A stretch of DNA of 64,000 bases, taken from Microbacterium sp. C7(2022). GTDB taxonomy: Bacteria > Actinomycetota > Actinomycetes > Actinomycetales > Microbacteriaceae. The translations under genes were made by a program, and so were the position numbers. Positions 32,434-41,130 of this stretch are shown piece after piece; position 1 is the first letter of the stretch; every line of letters starts with the position of its first letter. A model generated the notes under the pieces. It worked only from the letters and a program-made list of their open reading frames with translations, was not told where the DNA came from and searched no databases. The DNA is taken from NCBI RefSeq assembly GCF_028823665.1, contig NZ_JAPEHV010000003.1:310001-374000 (forward strand), read 5' to 3'.

Positions 32434-34781
32434 CTCTTCCCATCGAACGCTCCCGCTCTCGTCGTCCCATCACGTGGGTGACACTGATCGGTGTCCTCCT
32501 GCTGCCCGTCGTCATCGGCGGCATCCTGATCGCAGCCCTCTACGACCCCACCGAGCGCCTCGACAACCTGACGGCTGCCGTCGTGAACGAAGACGAGCCG
32601 GTCGAACTCGACGGCCAGACAGTGCCCCTCGGGCGTCAGTTGACGGCGGGACTGGTCGAAGGGTCCGACTCGCTCGACAGCAACCTGACGTGGGTGCTCT
32701 CGAACCCCGACGACGCAGAAGAGGGGCTGGAAGACGGCACGTACGACGCCGTCATCACAATCCCCGAGAACTTCACCACCGCGGCACTGTCGACGCGCCC
32801 CGGCGAAACACCGGAGCAAGCCGTCATCGAGGTGACGACGGCGCCCGACAGCCTCATTGTGGACGACGCGATCACGGCGCAGGTCGCCACGACCGCGGCA
32901 TCCGTCATGGGTGAGGAACTCTCGACCACCTATCTCGAGAACGTGCTGCTCGGGTTCACGACCCTGGGCGAACAGCTCGGCGAGGCAGCCGATGGCGCAT
33001 CGCAGCTCGCGGATGGCGCCGGGGAGGCTGCGGACGGCACGATCACCCTCGCCGACGGCATCGACCAGCTCGCCGGCGGTGCGGGAGAACTCTCCACGGG
33101 CGCGTACGGTATCTCGGGTGGCATCGGTCAGCTCGCCGGAGGTGCGGGCGACCTCTCAAGCGGCGCGTCGGGCATCGCGGGCGGCATGAGCAGCCTCGCC
33201 ACCGGCGCTGACGACCTCGCCGACGGTGCGAATGGCATCTCTGACGGCGTAGCGGGCGTTGCCGACGGCGCATCACAGCTCGCCGACGGAACAGCGCAAG
33301 CCGCGGCTGGCTTGGACGAATGGGCTGCTGGCGCGGGCGCCACCGCGGGCGGCACGTACCAGTTGGCCGACGGCCTGACGCAGATGGCCGACGAAGTGTC
33401 GGCGCTGCCGGACGTGCCCACCGAGGTCGTCACTGCCGCTCAGCAGCTCGCCGACAACAGCGAGCAGATCAAGACGACGGTGACGGATGCCGCGAGCGAA
33501 CTCACCGCACTCGCAGACCAGTGCCTCGCCGAAGGCGGCTCACCCGAACTGTGCGACGCTGTCGCGCAGGTGTCGACCACGGTAAACGACGCGCTGCCGA
33601 CGGTGACCGGATTCCTCGACGACTCGCAGCAGCTCGCCGACGGCGTCGCCGGACTCGCCGAGTTCGAGCCGCAGCTGGTCGCCGCCCTGCGGCAGTCCGC
33701 CGAAGGCGCCACCCAGCTGGGTGACGGCATGACGGCACTCGCCGACGGAGCTACCGACGCCGCAGACGGCGTGGGGCAGCTCGCCGTGGGTATGAGCGAC
33801 CTGGCCGACGGCGCAGACCAGCTCGCCGGCGGGACGTCGACGTGGGCGGCTGGCGCTCGCCAGTGGGCGGACGGAGCCTCGGAGCTCGCTGCCGGCACAT
33901 CAACGTGGGCCTCGGGTGCCGGTACGTGGGCGCAAGGCGCCGGGACAGCCGCCACGGGTGTGAACACGTGGGCCGCGGGCGCGGGCACGTGGGCGGCAGG
34001 AGCAACGGATGCCGCAAGCGGCGCAGGCGACCTCGCCGACGGCATCACACAGATCGCCGATGGCACCGAGGGTCTCGCAGACGGTCTGACAATGGCCACC
34101 GAGGAGATTCCGTCCTACACCGAGGACGATGCGGACGCGCTGGCGACCGTCGTGGCCGATCCCGTATCGGCGTCGGGCACGGGTAGCTCGCTGTTCGGGG
34201 CCTCGGCCATCCCGCTGCTCGCCATGCTCGCCCTGTGGTTCGGCGGCCTCGGAAGCTTCATCGCGCTGCAGGCGGTCTCGCGCCGCGCGCTCACCTCGCG
34301 CACCTCGTCGGCTGTGCTGGCGCTGCGGGGTCTTGCCCCGGCGGCCGGTATCGGTGCCGCGCAGGGTCTGCTGGTGGCGGGCATCGTGCAGATCGCGGCC
34401 GACTACGCGTGGGGTGACTGGTGGGTCTTCGCCGGCGTCTGCGTGGTCGCGGGTGTCGCGTTCGCCGCGGTGAACCAGGCACTTGTCGCCGCCCTGGGCG
34501 GCGCCGGGCGCTGGGTCGCAGCGATCATCGGAGTGCTGGCCGTTGCCACGGGCATTGTGTCGACGGTGCCGGGCGCGCTGTCAGACATCGCCGCGCTCAT
34601 GCCGACGGCCCCCGCCTACAACGGCATGCTGGCGGCCCTCACCTCGGTGGGCGGCGTGGGCTCAGCGCTCGTCGGCCTGGCGATCTGGGCAGCCATCGGG
34701 CTCGCGGTGACGATCCTTGTGGTGGCCCGCCGCCGCTCGGTGAACGCGCGGGCGCTGCTGGCGGCCCCCGCGGCAGCGTAG
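32430..34781 (+). CDS. YhgE/Pip-domain membrane protein
   Basis: 783 residues. One membrane helix near 18-36 (LIGVLLLPVVIGGILIAAL), an extracellular segment, then about 400 residues of repeats of the form A-x-G-A/x-x-x-L-A-x-G, for example LADGADQLAGGTSTWAAGA. The C terminus has five or six membrane helices. This is the architecture of YhgE/Pip (phage infection protein-like) proteins, related to ABC-2 permeases and to type VII secretion EsaA. The role is unclear; with MMPL it may act in export or lipid transport. The repeats would form long extracellular helices. Confidence 0.88.
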   Translation: MTLPIERSRSRRPITWVTLIGVLLLPVVIGGILIAALYDPTERLDNLTAAVVNEDEPVELDGQTVPLGRQLTAGLVEGSDSLDSNLTWVLSNPDDAEEGLEDGTYDAVITIPENFTTAALSTRPGETPEQAVIEVTTAPDSLIVDDAITAQVATTAASVMGEELSTTYLENVLLGFTTLGEQLGEAADGASQLADGAGEAADGTITLADGIDQLAGGAGELSTGAYGISGGIGQLAGGAGDLSSGASGIAGGMSSLATGADDLADGANGISDGVAGVADGASQLADGTAQAAAGLDEWAAGAGATAGGTYQLADGLTQMADEVSALPDVPTEVVTAAQQLADNSEQIKTTVTDAASELTALADQCLAEGGSPELCDAVAQVSTTVNDALPTVTGFLDDSQQLADGVAGLAEFEPQLVAALRQSAEGATQLGDGMTALADGATDAADGVGQLAVGMSDLADGADQLAGGTSTWAAGARQWADGASELAAGTSTWASGAGTWAQGAGTAATGVNTWAAGAGTWAAGATDAASGAGDLADGITQIADGTEGLADGLTMATEEIPSYTEDDADALATVVADPVSASGTGSSLFGASAIPLLAMLALWFGGLGSFIALQAVSRRALTSRTSSAVLALRGLAPAAGIGAAQGLLVAGIVQIAADYAWGDWWVFAGVCVVAGVAFAAVNQALVAALGGAGRWVAAIIGVLAVATGIVSTVPGALSDIAALMPTAPAYNGMLAALTSVGGVGSALVGLAIWAAIGLAVTILVVARRRSVNARALLAAPAAA

Positions 34782-34796
34782 CCCGCGGGACGATTC

Positions 34797-34834
34797 AGGG
34801 CGGGGCGACTTCGGTCGCCCCGCCCTTTCCGTTT
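34797..34834 (+). terminator. Intrinsic terminator of the MMPL/YhgE operon
   Basis: AGGGCGGGGCGAC-TTCG-complement forms a perfect 13-bp stem with a UUCG loop (34797-34826), followed by TTCCGTTT. This is the strongest terminator in the window. Confidence 0.9.
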
Positions 34835-35016
34835 GTCACGGCCGCCCGCCCCGCCGCCCCTCCCGCCCCGCCGCCCCTCCCGCTCCCGTTCATCTGTCAC
34901 GACACGCCGGGTCCCGCACGAAAAAGCCGCAAAGTGCGCCAACTGAACGCCGGCGCGCGGGGGCACCGCCACGGCCAGCGTTCCTCAGCAGCTGTCGCGC
35001 AACGCGCCGGCGCGGC

Positions 35017-36102
35017 TCAGCTCAGGCCCGAGTACGCGTGCAGGCCCTTGAAGAACATGTTGACGATCGTGAAGTTGAACAGCACCGCGGTGAAGCCGAT
35101 GATCGACAACCAAGCCGAGCGCGCGCCGCGCCAGCCGCGCGTTGCGCGGGCGTGAATGTAGCCGGCGTAGAGCACCCAGATCACGAAGGTCCACACCTCT
35201 TTAGTGTCGAAGCCCCAGTAGCGGCCCCACGCGTCGTTCGCCCAGATTGAGCCGGCGATGAGCGTGAACGTCCAGAAGATGAATCCCAGAATGGCGAAGC
35301 GGTACGCCAGCGACTCCAGGGCATCTGCGCTCGGCAGGGTGCGCAAGAATCCCGGGCCGGTCTTGACAGTGGCGACCTGATCGCCGGTGCCGGCGGAGCG
35401 CGCGGCCGCGGCATCCCGATCCGCGAGAGCGATCTTGGCTTCGCGGCGGCCCTGCATCAACTGCAACACCGAAAGGCCGAACGCGAGGGCGAACAGCGCG
35501 GTCGCCAGAGACGCGACGAACACGTGGATCACGAGCCACACGCTCTTGAGCGGGTCCATCAGCGGCGTGATCTCGACGTAGAACGCGAGCGCAGAAGCTC
35601 CGAGCAGAACCACGGTAAGGCCGGTGATGAACGAACCCAAAAAGCGCAGGTCGTACCTGATCAGCGTGACCAGGTAGACGCCGACAACCAGCATCGTGCC
35701 GGTCAGGGCGAATTCGTACATGTTCGACCACGGGACGCGTCCGGCCGCAATGCCGCGCGTGACGTCGCCGGCAACGTGGAACAAGAAGCCCAGTACCGTC
35801 AGCGACGTGCCGATGCGGGCCCACATGTAACGAGGGCGCTGACCGGGTGCGGCGTTGAGCGCCTTCTCGGCGGCATCCTCTTCCGCACGCAGTCGCGTCA
35901 TCGACGCACCCACGCCCTCGCGTGAGCCCGTGGCGCCGACGAGCTCGCGCTTGAGCGCGGCATCCTGCTCATCGACGGCGGCCGCCGAGCGGCGGGCGAG
36001 GTCGACCGAGTACGCAACGAACGCGAGCGCGTAGATGGCGATCGCCGTCCACACCAACAGCACCGAAATCGAGTCGAGCGAGAGCGTGGAGGATTCGGGC
36101 AT
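35017..36102 (-). CDS. ccsB: Cytochrome c biogenesis protein CcsB (ResC type)
   Basis: 361-residue membrane protein with about eight helices, working with ResB to export heme and attach it to apocytochromes c outside the membrane. The tryptophan-rich WWD-like segment is GSIWANDAWGRYWGFDTKEVWTFVIWVLY, with heme-binding His residues in LVIHVFVASLATALFALAFGLSVLQL and IHARATRGWRG. A charged cytosolic loop carries RRSAAAVDEQDAALKREL. ATG at 36102 is leaderless (TAGACT, 6 nt). That -10 box includes the TAG stop of resB. It is the last gene of the cytochrome c maturation operon. Confidence 0.92.
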   Translation of the reverse strand: MPESSTLSLDSISVLLVWTAIAIYALAFVAYSVDLARRSAAAVDEQDAALKRELVGATGSREGVGASMTRLRAEEDAAEKALNAAPGQRPRYMWARIGTSLTVLGFLFHVAGDVTRGIAAGRVPWSNMYEFALTGTMLVVGVYLVTLIRYDLRFLGSFITGLTVVLLGASALAFYVEITPLMDPLKSVWLVIHVFVASLATALFALAFGLSVLQLMQGRREAKIALADRDAAAARSAGTGDQVATVKTGPGFLRTLPSADALESLAYRFAILGFIFWTFTLIAGSIWANDAWGRYWGFDTKEVWTFVIWVLYAGYIHARATRGWRGARSAWLSIIGFTAVLFNFTIVNMFFKGLHAYSGLS

Positions 36103-36108
36103 GGGTCC

Positions 36109-36114
36109 AGTCTA
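36109..36114 (-). promoter_or_regulatory. -10 box of ccsB, overlapping the resB stop
   Basis: TAGACT, 6 nt, ATG at 36102. TAG is the resB stop codon. Confidence 0.55.
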
Positions 36115-37926
36115 CTTTTCGTCGGTGCCGGGGCGGGCGGAGTCTGCGGGCTCGTCGGTGCCAGCGAGGACCTCGGCCCCAGCCAGGTCGTCGCGCACGG
36201 CGGTGGAGTGACGGGATGCCACGGCGTCGACGGCTGCGCGCAGTGTCGGGTCTTCTCCGCGAGCAAGGCCGGCGTATTCGACCTGCAACGCGTCAACGCC
36301 GGGTGTCACCTTGATCCACATGCGGCGACGCGGCACAAACAGCGCCACCAGCAGACCCGCGGTGGCGAGCACGGCGAAGATCAGCACCCACGTCGCCCCG
36401 GCGTCATTGTGCACCGACAGCGACACGTACCGCTTCACTGACGCCTCGTAGCCGGTCGCCCCCGCCGGCGACTCGTCTTCGAAGGTCACCGTGCCGTAGC
36501 CACCGGGCAGATCGGCTGACTCCCCCGGCGCGAGCTCGATCGATTCAAGATCCGTGCCGCGGCCGGTGAGCTTCTCCATACCGGTCGGGTCGAGCGTATA
36601 TACCGAACGCGGAATGCCCTCGTTGATGCCCAGGTCTCCGACGTAGACGTCAAGCGACAGTACGGGGTTCACCAGCGCCGGGTAGGCCGACGTGAATGCA
36701 CCGGTCGACAGCGGCGCCTGCGTCGGATAGAAGAATCCCACGAGCCCGAGCTGCTCACTCAGGCCATCCGGCACCTTCACCACGCCGAGCGAGGTCATGT
36801 TGGTGTCCTGCGGCAGGAACGGCACCGACTCTGAGAACACGACGTCGCCCGCCTCGTCGCGGATCGTGATCGTGGGCGCGTAGCCGTTGCCCATGAGGTA
36901 GACACGGTCGCCGGCGATCTCGAGCGGGTGGTTGACGCGGACGTCGTTCTGCTCTGGTTCTTCACCTGCGAGCTGCGTCGTCAGGTGCGCGACGAAGTCC
37001 CCGGCCTGCCCCGCCCCCACCGTGCCGGCGGGCTGGTACGTGACGTCGAACTTGTCGAGCGTCATCGCGTACGGCGACAGCTGCTCTTCGTCGACGAAAC
37101 GTCCGGGGTTGAACGACGCATAGTCCAGCAGCGTGTTGACGAACGTGCGCCCTTCGATGATGACGCTCTGCCCCGTGTGGGTGAACCCGCCGCCGACGCC
37201 GACCGCGATCAGCACGCCCACCAGCGCCGAGTGGAACACGAGGTTGCCGGTCTCGCGCAGGTATCCGCGCTCGGCGGAAATCGATCGCGACGAGCCCTGG
37301 TCGAACCGCTCGACGCGATAGCCGGCGGCCTTCAGTTGTACGCGGGCACTCTCGACGGCGCGCTCGGCGGCGGCATCCGCTCCCACGCCGATCGGGACGT
37401 CGATGCTCTCGCTCGCGTAGTCACCCAGGCGCGACAGGCGTGCGGGCGTGCGCGGAGGCTTCGCGCGCAGCGCCTTCCAGTGGTGCTTGGTGCGCGGAAT
37501 CACGCAGCCGATGAGCGAGATAAACAGCAGGATGTAAATCGCCGAGAACCACGGCGATGCGTACACGTCGAACAGGCTCAGGTTGTCGAGGATCGGCGCG
37601 AGATCGGGGTTGTCGGTGAAGTACTGCGTGACGCCGTTCGGGTCGGCGCTGCGTTGCGGCACCAGTGAGCCCGGGATCGCGGCGATGGCGAGCAACAGCA
37701 ACAGCACGAGCGCAGTGCGCATCGAGGTGAGGTGGCGCCAGCCCCAGCGGATCCAGCCGATCACTCCGAGTTTGGGGTTGGAGATATCGGATGCCGCGGC
37801 CACAGAATCCGCGTGATCGGACGGCCGCAACGGGTCGCCCGCGTTCGGCGAGTCCGTCGCGGCGGCAGGCGACGCCGGCGCGTCGGTCGCGGCATCCAAT
37901 TCTTCGTCAGAGCGGGAGCGGGACAC
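36112..37926 (-). CDS. resB: Cytochrome c biogenesis protein ResB
   Basis: About 604 residues. After an acidic leader, helices occur near 75-95 (LTSMRTALVLLLLLAIAAIPGSLVPQR) and 135-155, both in the ResB core; then a large outer domain, with YYTDNPDLAP-like residues, and a last helix near 545. DASPWFSAIY-type residues (VYASPWFSAIYILLFISLIGC) are typical. It forms the heme-handling complex with CcsB. Several starts are possible; I use GTG at 37926 (AGGGGG 9 nt upstream), overlapping the ccdA end by 20 bp. A TTG at 37932 is the alternative. The overlap suggests coupled translation. Confidence 0.9.
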   Translation of the reverse strand: MSRSRSDEELDAATDAPASPAAATDSPNAGDPLRPSDHADSVAAASDISNPKLGVIGWIRWGWRHLTSMRTALVLLLLLAIAAIPGSLVPQRSADPNGVTQYFTDNPDLAPILDNLSLFDVYASPWFSAIYILLFISLIGCVIPRTKHHWKALRAKPPRTPARLSRLGDYASESIDVPIGVGADAAAERAVESARVQLKAAGYRVERFDQGSSRSISAERGYLRETGNLVFHSALVGVLIAVGVGGGFTHTGQSVIIEGRTFVNTLLDYASFNPGRFVDEEQLSPYAMTLDKFDVTYQPAGTVGAGQAGDFVAHLTTQLAGEEPEQNDVRVNHPLEIAGDRVYLMGNGYAPTITIRDEAGDVVFSESVPFLPQDTNMTSLGVVKVPDGLSEQLGLVGFFYPTQAPLSTGAFTSAYPALVNPVLSLDVYVGDLGINEGIPRSVYTLDPTGMEKLTGRGTDLESIELAPGESADLPGGYGTVTFEDESPAGATGYEASVKRYVSLSVHNDAGATWVLIFAVLATAGLLVALFVPRRRMWIKVTPGVDALQVEYAGLARGEDPTLRAAVDAVASRHSTAVRDDLAGAEVLAGTDEPADSARPGTDEK

Positions 37927-38722
37927 TGGCAAACACCCCCTGAAGTTGGGCCATCCAGACGGTCCAGACGCCCGTCACCATCAGCACGCCGAGCAGCACG
38001 AGAATCGCACCGCCGATCAGATTCACCGCGCGGATATGCTCGCGCAGGAATGCCACGGAACGAGTGGCCCAGCCGAACCCGAGCGTGAGAAGAATGAACG
38101 GGATGCCGAGCCCGAGCGAGTACGCGAGCCCGAGCAACGCGCCCCTGCCGACAGAACCGCTGTCGAACGCCATACCGAGAATGACGGCGAGCGTGGGGCC
38201 GATGCAGGGCGTCCAGCCGATGCCGAGGGCGATGCCCAGCAGTGGCGCTCCGATGAGGCCGACATTGCCGCGTACCTGCGGGCGCGCGGTGCGCTGAGCG
38301 AGCCCGAACACCCCGACGAACACCAGGCCGAGCGCGATGATCACCACGCCGAGGATGCGCGTGATGATGTCGGCGTACTCGAGCAGGAAGCGGCCGAGCG
38401 TGCCGCCCAGCATCGCGACGCTGACGAAGACCAGCGTGAATCCGGCGATGAACAGGAGCACGCCGAGCAACAGACGGCTCTTCGGCGGCGCTTCGTTGAC
38501 GCTGACCGATGAGGTTCCGGATGCCGCGGCCGTGCCGTCGGCGTCGCTCTCGCGTGCACCGGCAACCGCGGGCCGCGGCGCGACGGCACCGCCGATGAAG
38601 CCGAGATACCCCGGAACGAGGGGCAGCACGCACGGCGACAGGAAAGACAACAGGCCGGCCAGCACCGCGATCGGGATTGCGACGAGCAGCGAACCGTCGG
38701 CGACGAGGTCGCCCGGGTTCAC
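37907..38722 (-). CDS. ccdA: Thiol-disulfide transporter CcdA
   Basis: 271-residue membrane protein with six or seven helices, moving reducing power across the membrane to ResA and apocytochrome c. LSPCVLPLVPGYLGFIGG holds the first redox Cys of the DsbD/CcdA family, and GWTPCIGPTLAVILGMA the second. An acidic loop sits between the two halves. The GTG start overlaps the resA stop (GTGA), so the genes are translationally coupled. It precedes resB in the operon. Confidence 0.95.
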   Translation of the reverse strand: MNPGDLVADGSLLVAIPIAVLAGLLSFLSPCVLPLVPGYLGFIGGAVAPRPAVAGARESDADGTAAASGTSSVSVNEAPPKSRLLLGVLLFIAGFTLVFVSVAMLGGTLGRFLLEYADIITRILGVVIIALGLVFVGVFGLAQRTARPQVRGNVGLIGAPLLGIALGIGWTPCIGPTLAVILGMAFDSGSVGRGALLGLAYSLGLGIPFILLTLGFGWATRSVAFLREHIRAVNLIGGAILVLLGVLMVTGVWTVWMAQLQGVFASVPLPL

Positions 38723-39360
38723 GACCCCTCCGCCGTCTCGTCGAGAGTGTCGCGCACGACGGTCTCGAGGATCGACGCGTCCTCGACCACCCCGATGATT
38801 CGTACGGCGACGCGGCCTTCATCGTCGAGGACGAGGGTGACGGGCACTGCGTTGAGCGGAGTCTGCCCGGCGAAGGCGAGCTTGATCGAGCCGTCTTCCG
38901 TGGTCAGCGCGCTCGGGTACTCGATGCCGTAGGTCTCGGCAAAGGCGAGCGACTGGTCGGCGCCGTCATAGAGGTTGACGCCCAGGAACTGCACGCCCTC
39001 GTCCGAGAACGTGTCGTACGCTTCGGCGAGCTCGGGCGCTTCGACGCGGCACGGCGCGCACGCCGCGTACCAGAAGTTGACCACCAGCGGAGCGCCCAGA
39101 TAGTCGTCGCTGGTCACGGTCTCGCCGTTGTCGAGCACCGCCTCGAACTCGACCGGCTCGGTGCGCTCGTCCTCGGGAATCTCGACCACGCGGAATCCGT
39201 CGGCGGCGATGAAGCCCTTGTTGCCACCCTCGCGATACGCCTCAGCCAGGGGGTCGGCCGCGCATGCGGCGAGAGAGCCGACCATCGTGAAGACGAGCAG
39301 AGCGGATGCCACGGCCCGGCCGACAACTGAGGTGCGCTTCCCGCGCTCAATGGCGGTCAT
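38719..39360 (-). CDS. resA: TlpA/ResA-like thioredoxin lipoprotein
   Basis: 213 residues. A signal peptide with lipobox (VFTMVGSLAACA) anchors it outside the membrane. The thioredoxin-like domain shows VVNFWYAACAPCRVEAPEL with the redox CAPC motif, and later PVTLVLDDEGRVAVRIIG. It reduces the disulfide of apocytochrome c, with electrons from CcdA. ATG at 39360 is chosen: AGGAG lies 4 nt upstream and the ATG overlaps the phosphatase stop (ATGA). A longer in-frame extension overlaps the upstream gene and lacks a ribosome site. Confidence 0.92.
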   Translation of the reverse strand: MTAIERGKRTSVVGRAVASALLVFTMVGSLAACAADPLAEAYREGGNKGFIAADGFRVVEIPEDERTEPVEFEAVLDNGETVTSDDYLGAPLVVNFWYAACAPCRVEAPELAEAYDTFSDEGVQFLGVNLYDGADQSLAFAETYGIEYPSALTTEDGSIKLAFAGQTPLNAVPVTLVLDDEGRVAVRIIGVVEDASILETVVRDTLDETAEGS

Positions 39361-39989
39361 ACCGCTCCTACATCCACGGCATTGCCGGTCGACGCGGGCT
39401 CGACGTACGACACTTCGGCCCACTTCTTGCCGTCCGGCATCTCGAAGCTGGTGACGCTCGACAGCGCGCAGCGGCGCTCGCGAGGATCGTGACGCGAGGG
39501 CAAACCAGCCACCGCGAGGTGCGTGATCCAAATCGGCAGCTGGTGCGACACGATGACGACGTCACCCGAGTCGACGGAATTCCACGCCGTCGTCATGGCC
39601 TTGTTCATGCGCGCCACGACCTGCGCGTACGGCTCACCCCAACTGGGGAGGGCCGGCTTGCGCAGGTGGCGCCAGTTCCACGGATTGAGCAGCGAGCGCA
39701 CCATGCGTCGCCCCTCGAAGACGTTCGTGGGCTCGATGACGTCTTCATCGACGCGCGGGTCAAGACCGAACAGTTCAGTGAATGGCTCGGCGGATTCACG
39801 CGTGCGCTGCAACGGTGAGCACACCAGCGCCGTGACCGGCCGATCGAGGGTCTGGATGTATTCGGCGGCGCTGCGCGCCATCTGGCGGCCGTCGTCGCTC
39901 AAGCGGAATCCGGGCAGACGCCCGTAGAGCACGCGGCGAGGGTTGTAGACCTCCCCATGGCGCACGAGGTGGAGTCGTTCGGCGGGCAC
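39357..39989 (-). CDS. Histidine phosphatase family protein
   Basis: 210-residue phosphoglycerate mutase-like phosphatase. The catalytic LVRHGEVYNPRRVLYGRLPG (RHG with the phosphorylated His at about 9) is followed by CSPLQRTRESAEPF and a second catalytic His in VIVSHQLPIWITH. The C-terminal part is short. The substrate is unknown. Its position at the head of the cytochrome c operon is common in actinobacteria, often downstream of hemL; no heme gene is seen here. The GTG start is leaderless (TAGACT, 6 nt). Confidence 0.9.
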   Translation of the reverse strand: MPAERLHLVRHGEVYNPRRVLYGRLPGFRLSDDGRQMARSAAEYIQTLDRPVTALVCSPLQRTRESAEPFTELFGLDPRVDEDVIEPTNVFEGRRMVRSLLNPWNWRHLRKPALPSWGEPYAQVVARMNKAMTTAWNSVDSGDVVIVSHQLPIWITHLAVAGLPSRHDPRERRCALSSVTSFEMPDGKKWAEVSYVEPASTGNAVDVGAV

Positions 39990-39995
39990 CCGCCC

Positions 39996-40001
39996 AGTCT
40001 A
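39996..40001 (-). promoter_or_regulatory. -10 box of the cytochrome c maturation operon (leaderless)
   Basis: TAGACT, 6 nt, GTG at 39989. Confidence 0.6.
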
Positions 40002-40009
40002 CGTGGCGC

Positions 40010-41020
40010 TCAACTGTGGGCTGGCTGAGCGCCGACAGGCTCCCCCAACGCGCGACGGGCGATGAGCACGCGCTCGACCACCAGCATGACCACGACGACC
40101 GCCGCACCGAGGACGGCGCACAGAATCGGGCCAAGAATCGGATCGTACGGAGCCACCGGCTCGCCCACGCCGTGCGCGTCTCCGGTCGGGACTGCTTGCC
40201 ACGGCCACAGCGCGCGTAGCGAACCGAGCATGAGCCCGGCCATCGCCAGAAGGGTGTAGCGACGGTGATGAGCGAGCAGCCACTTCATCAGCCGCACAAT
40301 CGTCGCGAGCCCGACGAGCGCACCCAGCGCGAAAACGCCGAGGTAGCCAAGATCGCGTTCGTCAACCGCCACAAGGGTCGGCGAGTACAGCCCGATGGCC
40401 AGCAGGAAGAACGAGCCCGACACACCGGGGACGACCAGTGCGCACACCGCAATCGCCGCGGCGAAGAACACGACCCAGAGCGAGGGTTCGGCATCCGTCG
40501 CGCTGCCCGACAGCGCCGTAAGCACGAACGCAAGGGCGGCGAACGCCACGAACACGGCGACACCCGCGATGTGCGCACCGATTGTGCGACGAGCGCGGGG
40601 AATCAGCAGGATCGGCACGAACACGCTCGCGGCGACCAGCCCGAAGAATAGCCCGCGAGCGAGCTCAGGATTGCCAGACACAAGTGCCTCGATGGGGCCG
40701 GCCAGAGTGAGAACCATGGCCGCCATCCCGACCAGGACGGGGACGACCAGCATCCACTCCACCGCGCGCATCTCTTTTGCGAACCCGGCCCGCCGCTCGG
40801 GCCCGCGCACGAGCGCGGTGACCGCGGACAGCACGTGAGCGACGGCGGAGATGAGTCGCTCGTACACACCGGTGATCAGCGCGACCGTGCCGCCCGAGAT
40901 CCCGGGCAGAAGTTCGGCGAGGCCGATGAGGGCTCCGCGCAGGGCGTCGAAGAGCGCAGAGCCGAGCGTGCGGGCAGGAGAGGTCGCGCGCGCAGGCGGC
41001 GTCACCGGGGGCGTCGTCAT
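40010..41020 (-). CDS. DUF368-family membrane protein
   Basis: 336 residues with about eight to ten helices. The signature is RGALIGLAELLPGISGGTVALITGVYERLISAV, the LPG(I/V)SGGT motif of DUF368. A second, related VPGVSGSFFLLAIGLY motif lies in the other half. Members are linked to polyprenyl phosphate translocation (PopT/UptA-related groups), and the C55-P carrier is a possible cargo here. That is an inference from family work. ATG at 41020 is chosen by a TATGTT box 6 nt upstream. It is divergent from aspS. Confidence 0.88.
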   Translation of the reverse strand: MTTPPVTPPARATSPARTLGSALFDALRGALIGLAELLPGISGGTVALITGVYERLISAVAHVLSAVTALVRGPERRAGFAKEMRAVEWMLVVPVLVGMAAMVLTLAGPIEALVSGNPELARGLFFGLVAASVFVPILLIPRARRTIGAHIAGVAVFVAFAALAFVLTALSGSATDAEPSLWVVFFAAAIAVCALVVPGVSGSFFLLAIGLYSPTLVAVDERDLGYLGVFALGALVGLATIVRLMKWLLAHHRRYTLLAMAGLMLGSLRALWPWQAVPTGDAHGVGEPVAPYDPILGPILCAVLGAAVVVVMLVVERVLIARRALGEPVGAQPAHS

Positions 41021-41026
41021 CCGTCG

Positions 41027-41032
41027 AACATA
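41027..41032 (-). promoter_or_regulatory. -10 box of the DUF368 gene (leaderless)
   Basis: TATGTT, 6 nt, ATG at 41020. Confidence 0.55.
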
Positions 41033-41116
41033 CGACACCGACCTGCCCGCCGCCGGAGAATTCACCGAACGCGCAACGAACAAGCTCTGACGGAGGGGGG
41101 ACACAGCCACCGCACG

Positions 41117-41122
41117 TAGACT
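41117..41122 (+). promoter_or_regulatory. -10 box of aspS
   Basis: TAGACT, 8 nt, GTG at 41131. An in-frame GTG only 2 nt after the box is unlikely as a start. Confidence 0.5.
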
Positions 41123-41130
41123 AAGTGCCC

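Noticed and set aside
32940..34120. DNA-level mobile repeat in the YhgE gene
   Set aside because: The repeats keep the reading frame and match the known protein architecture of YhgE/Pip.
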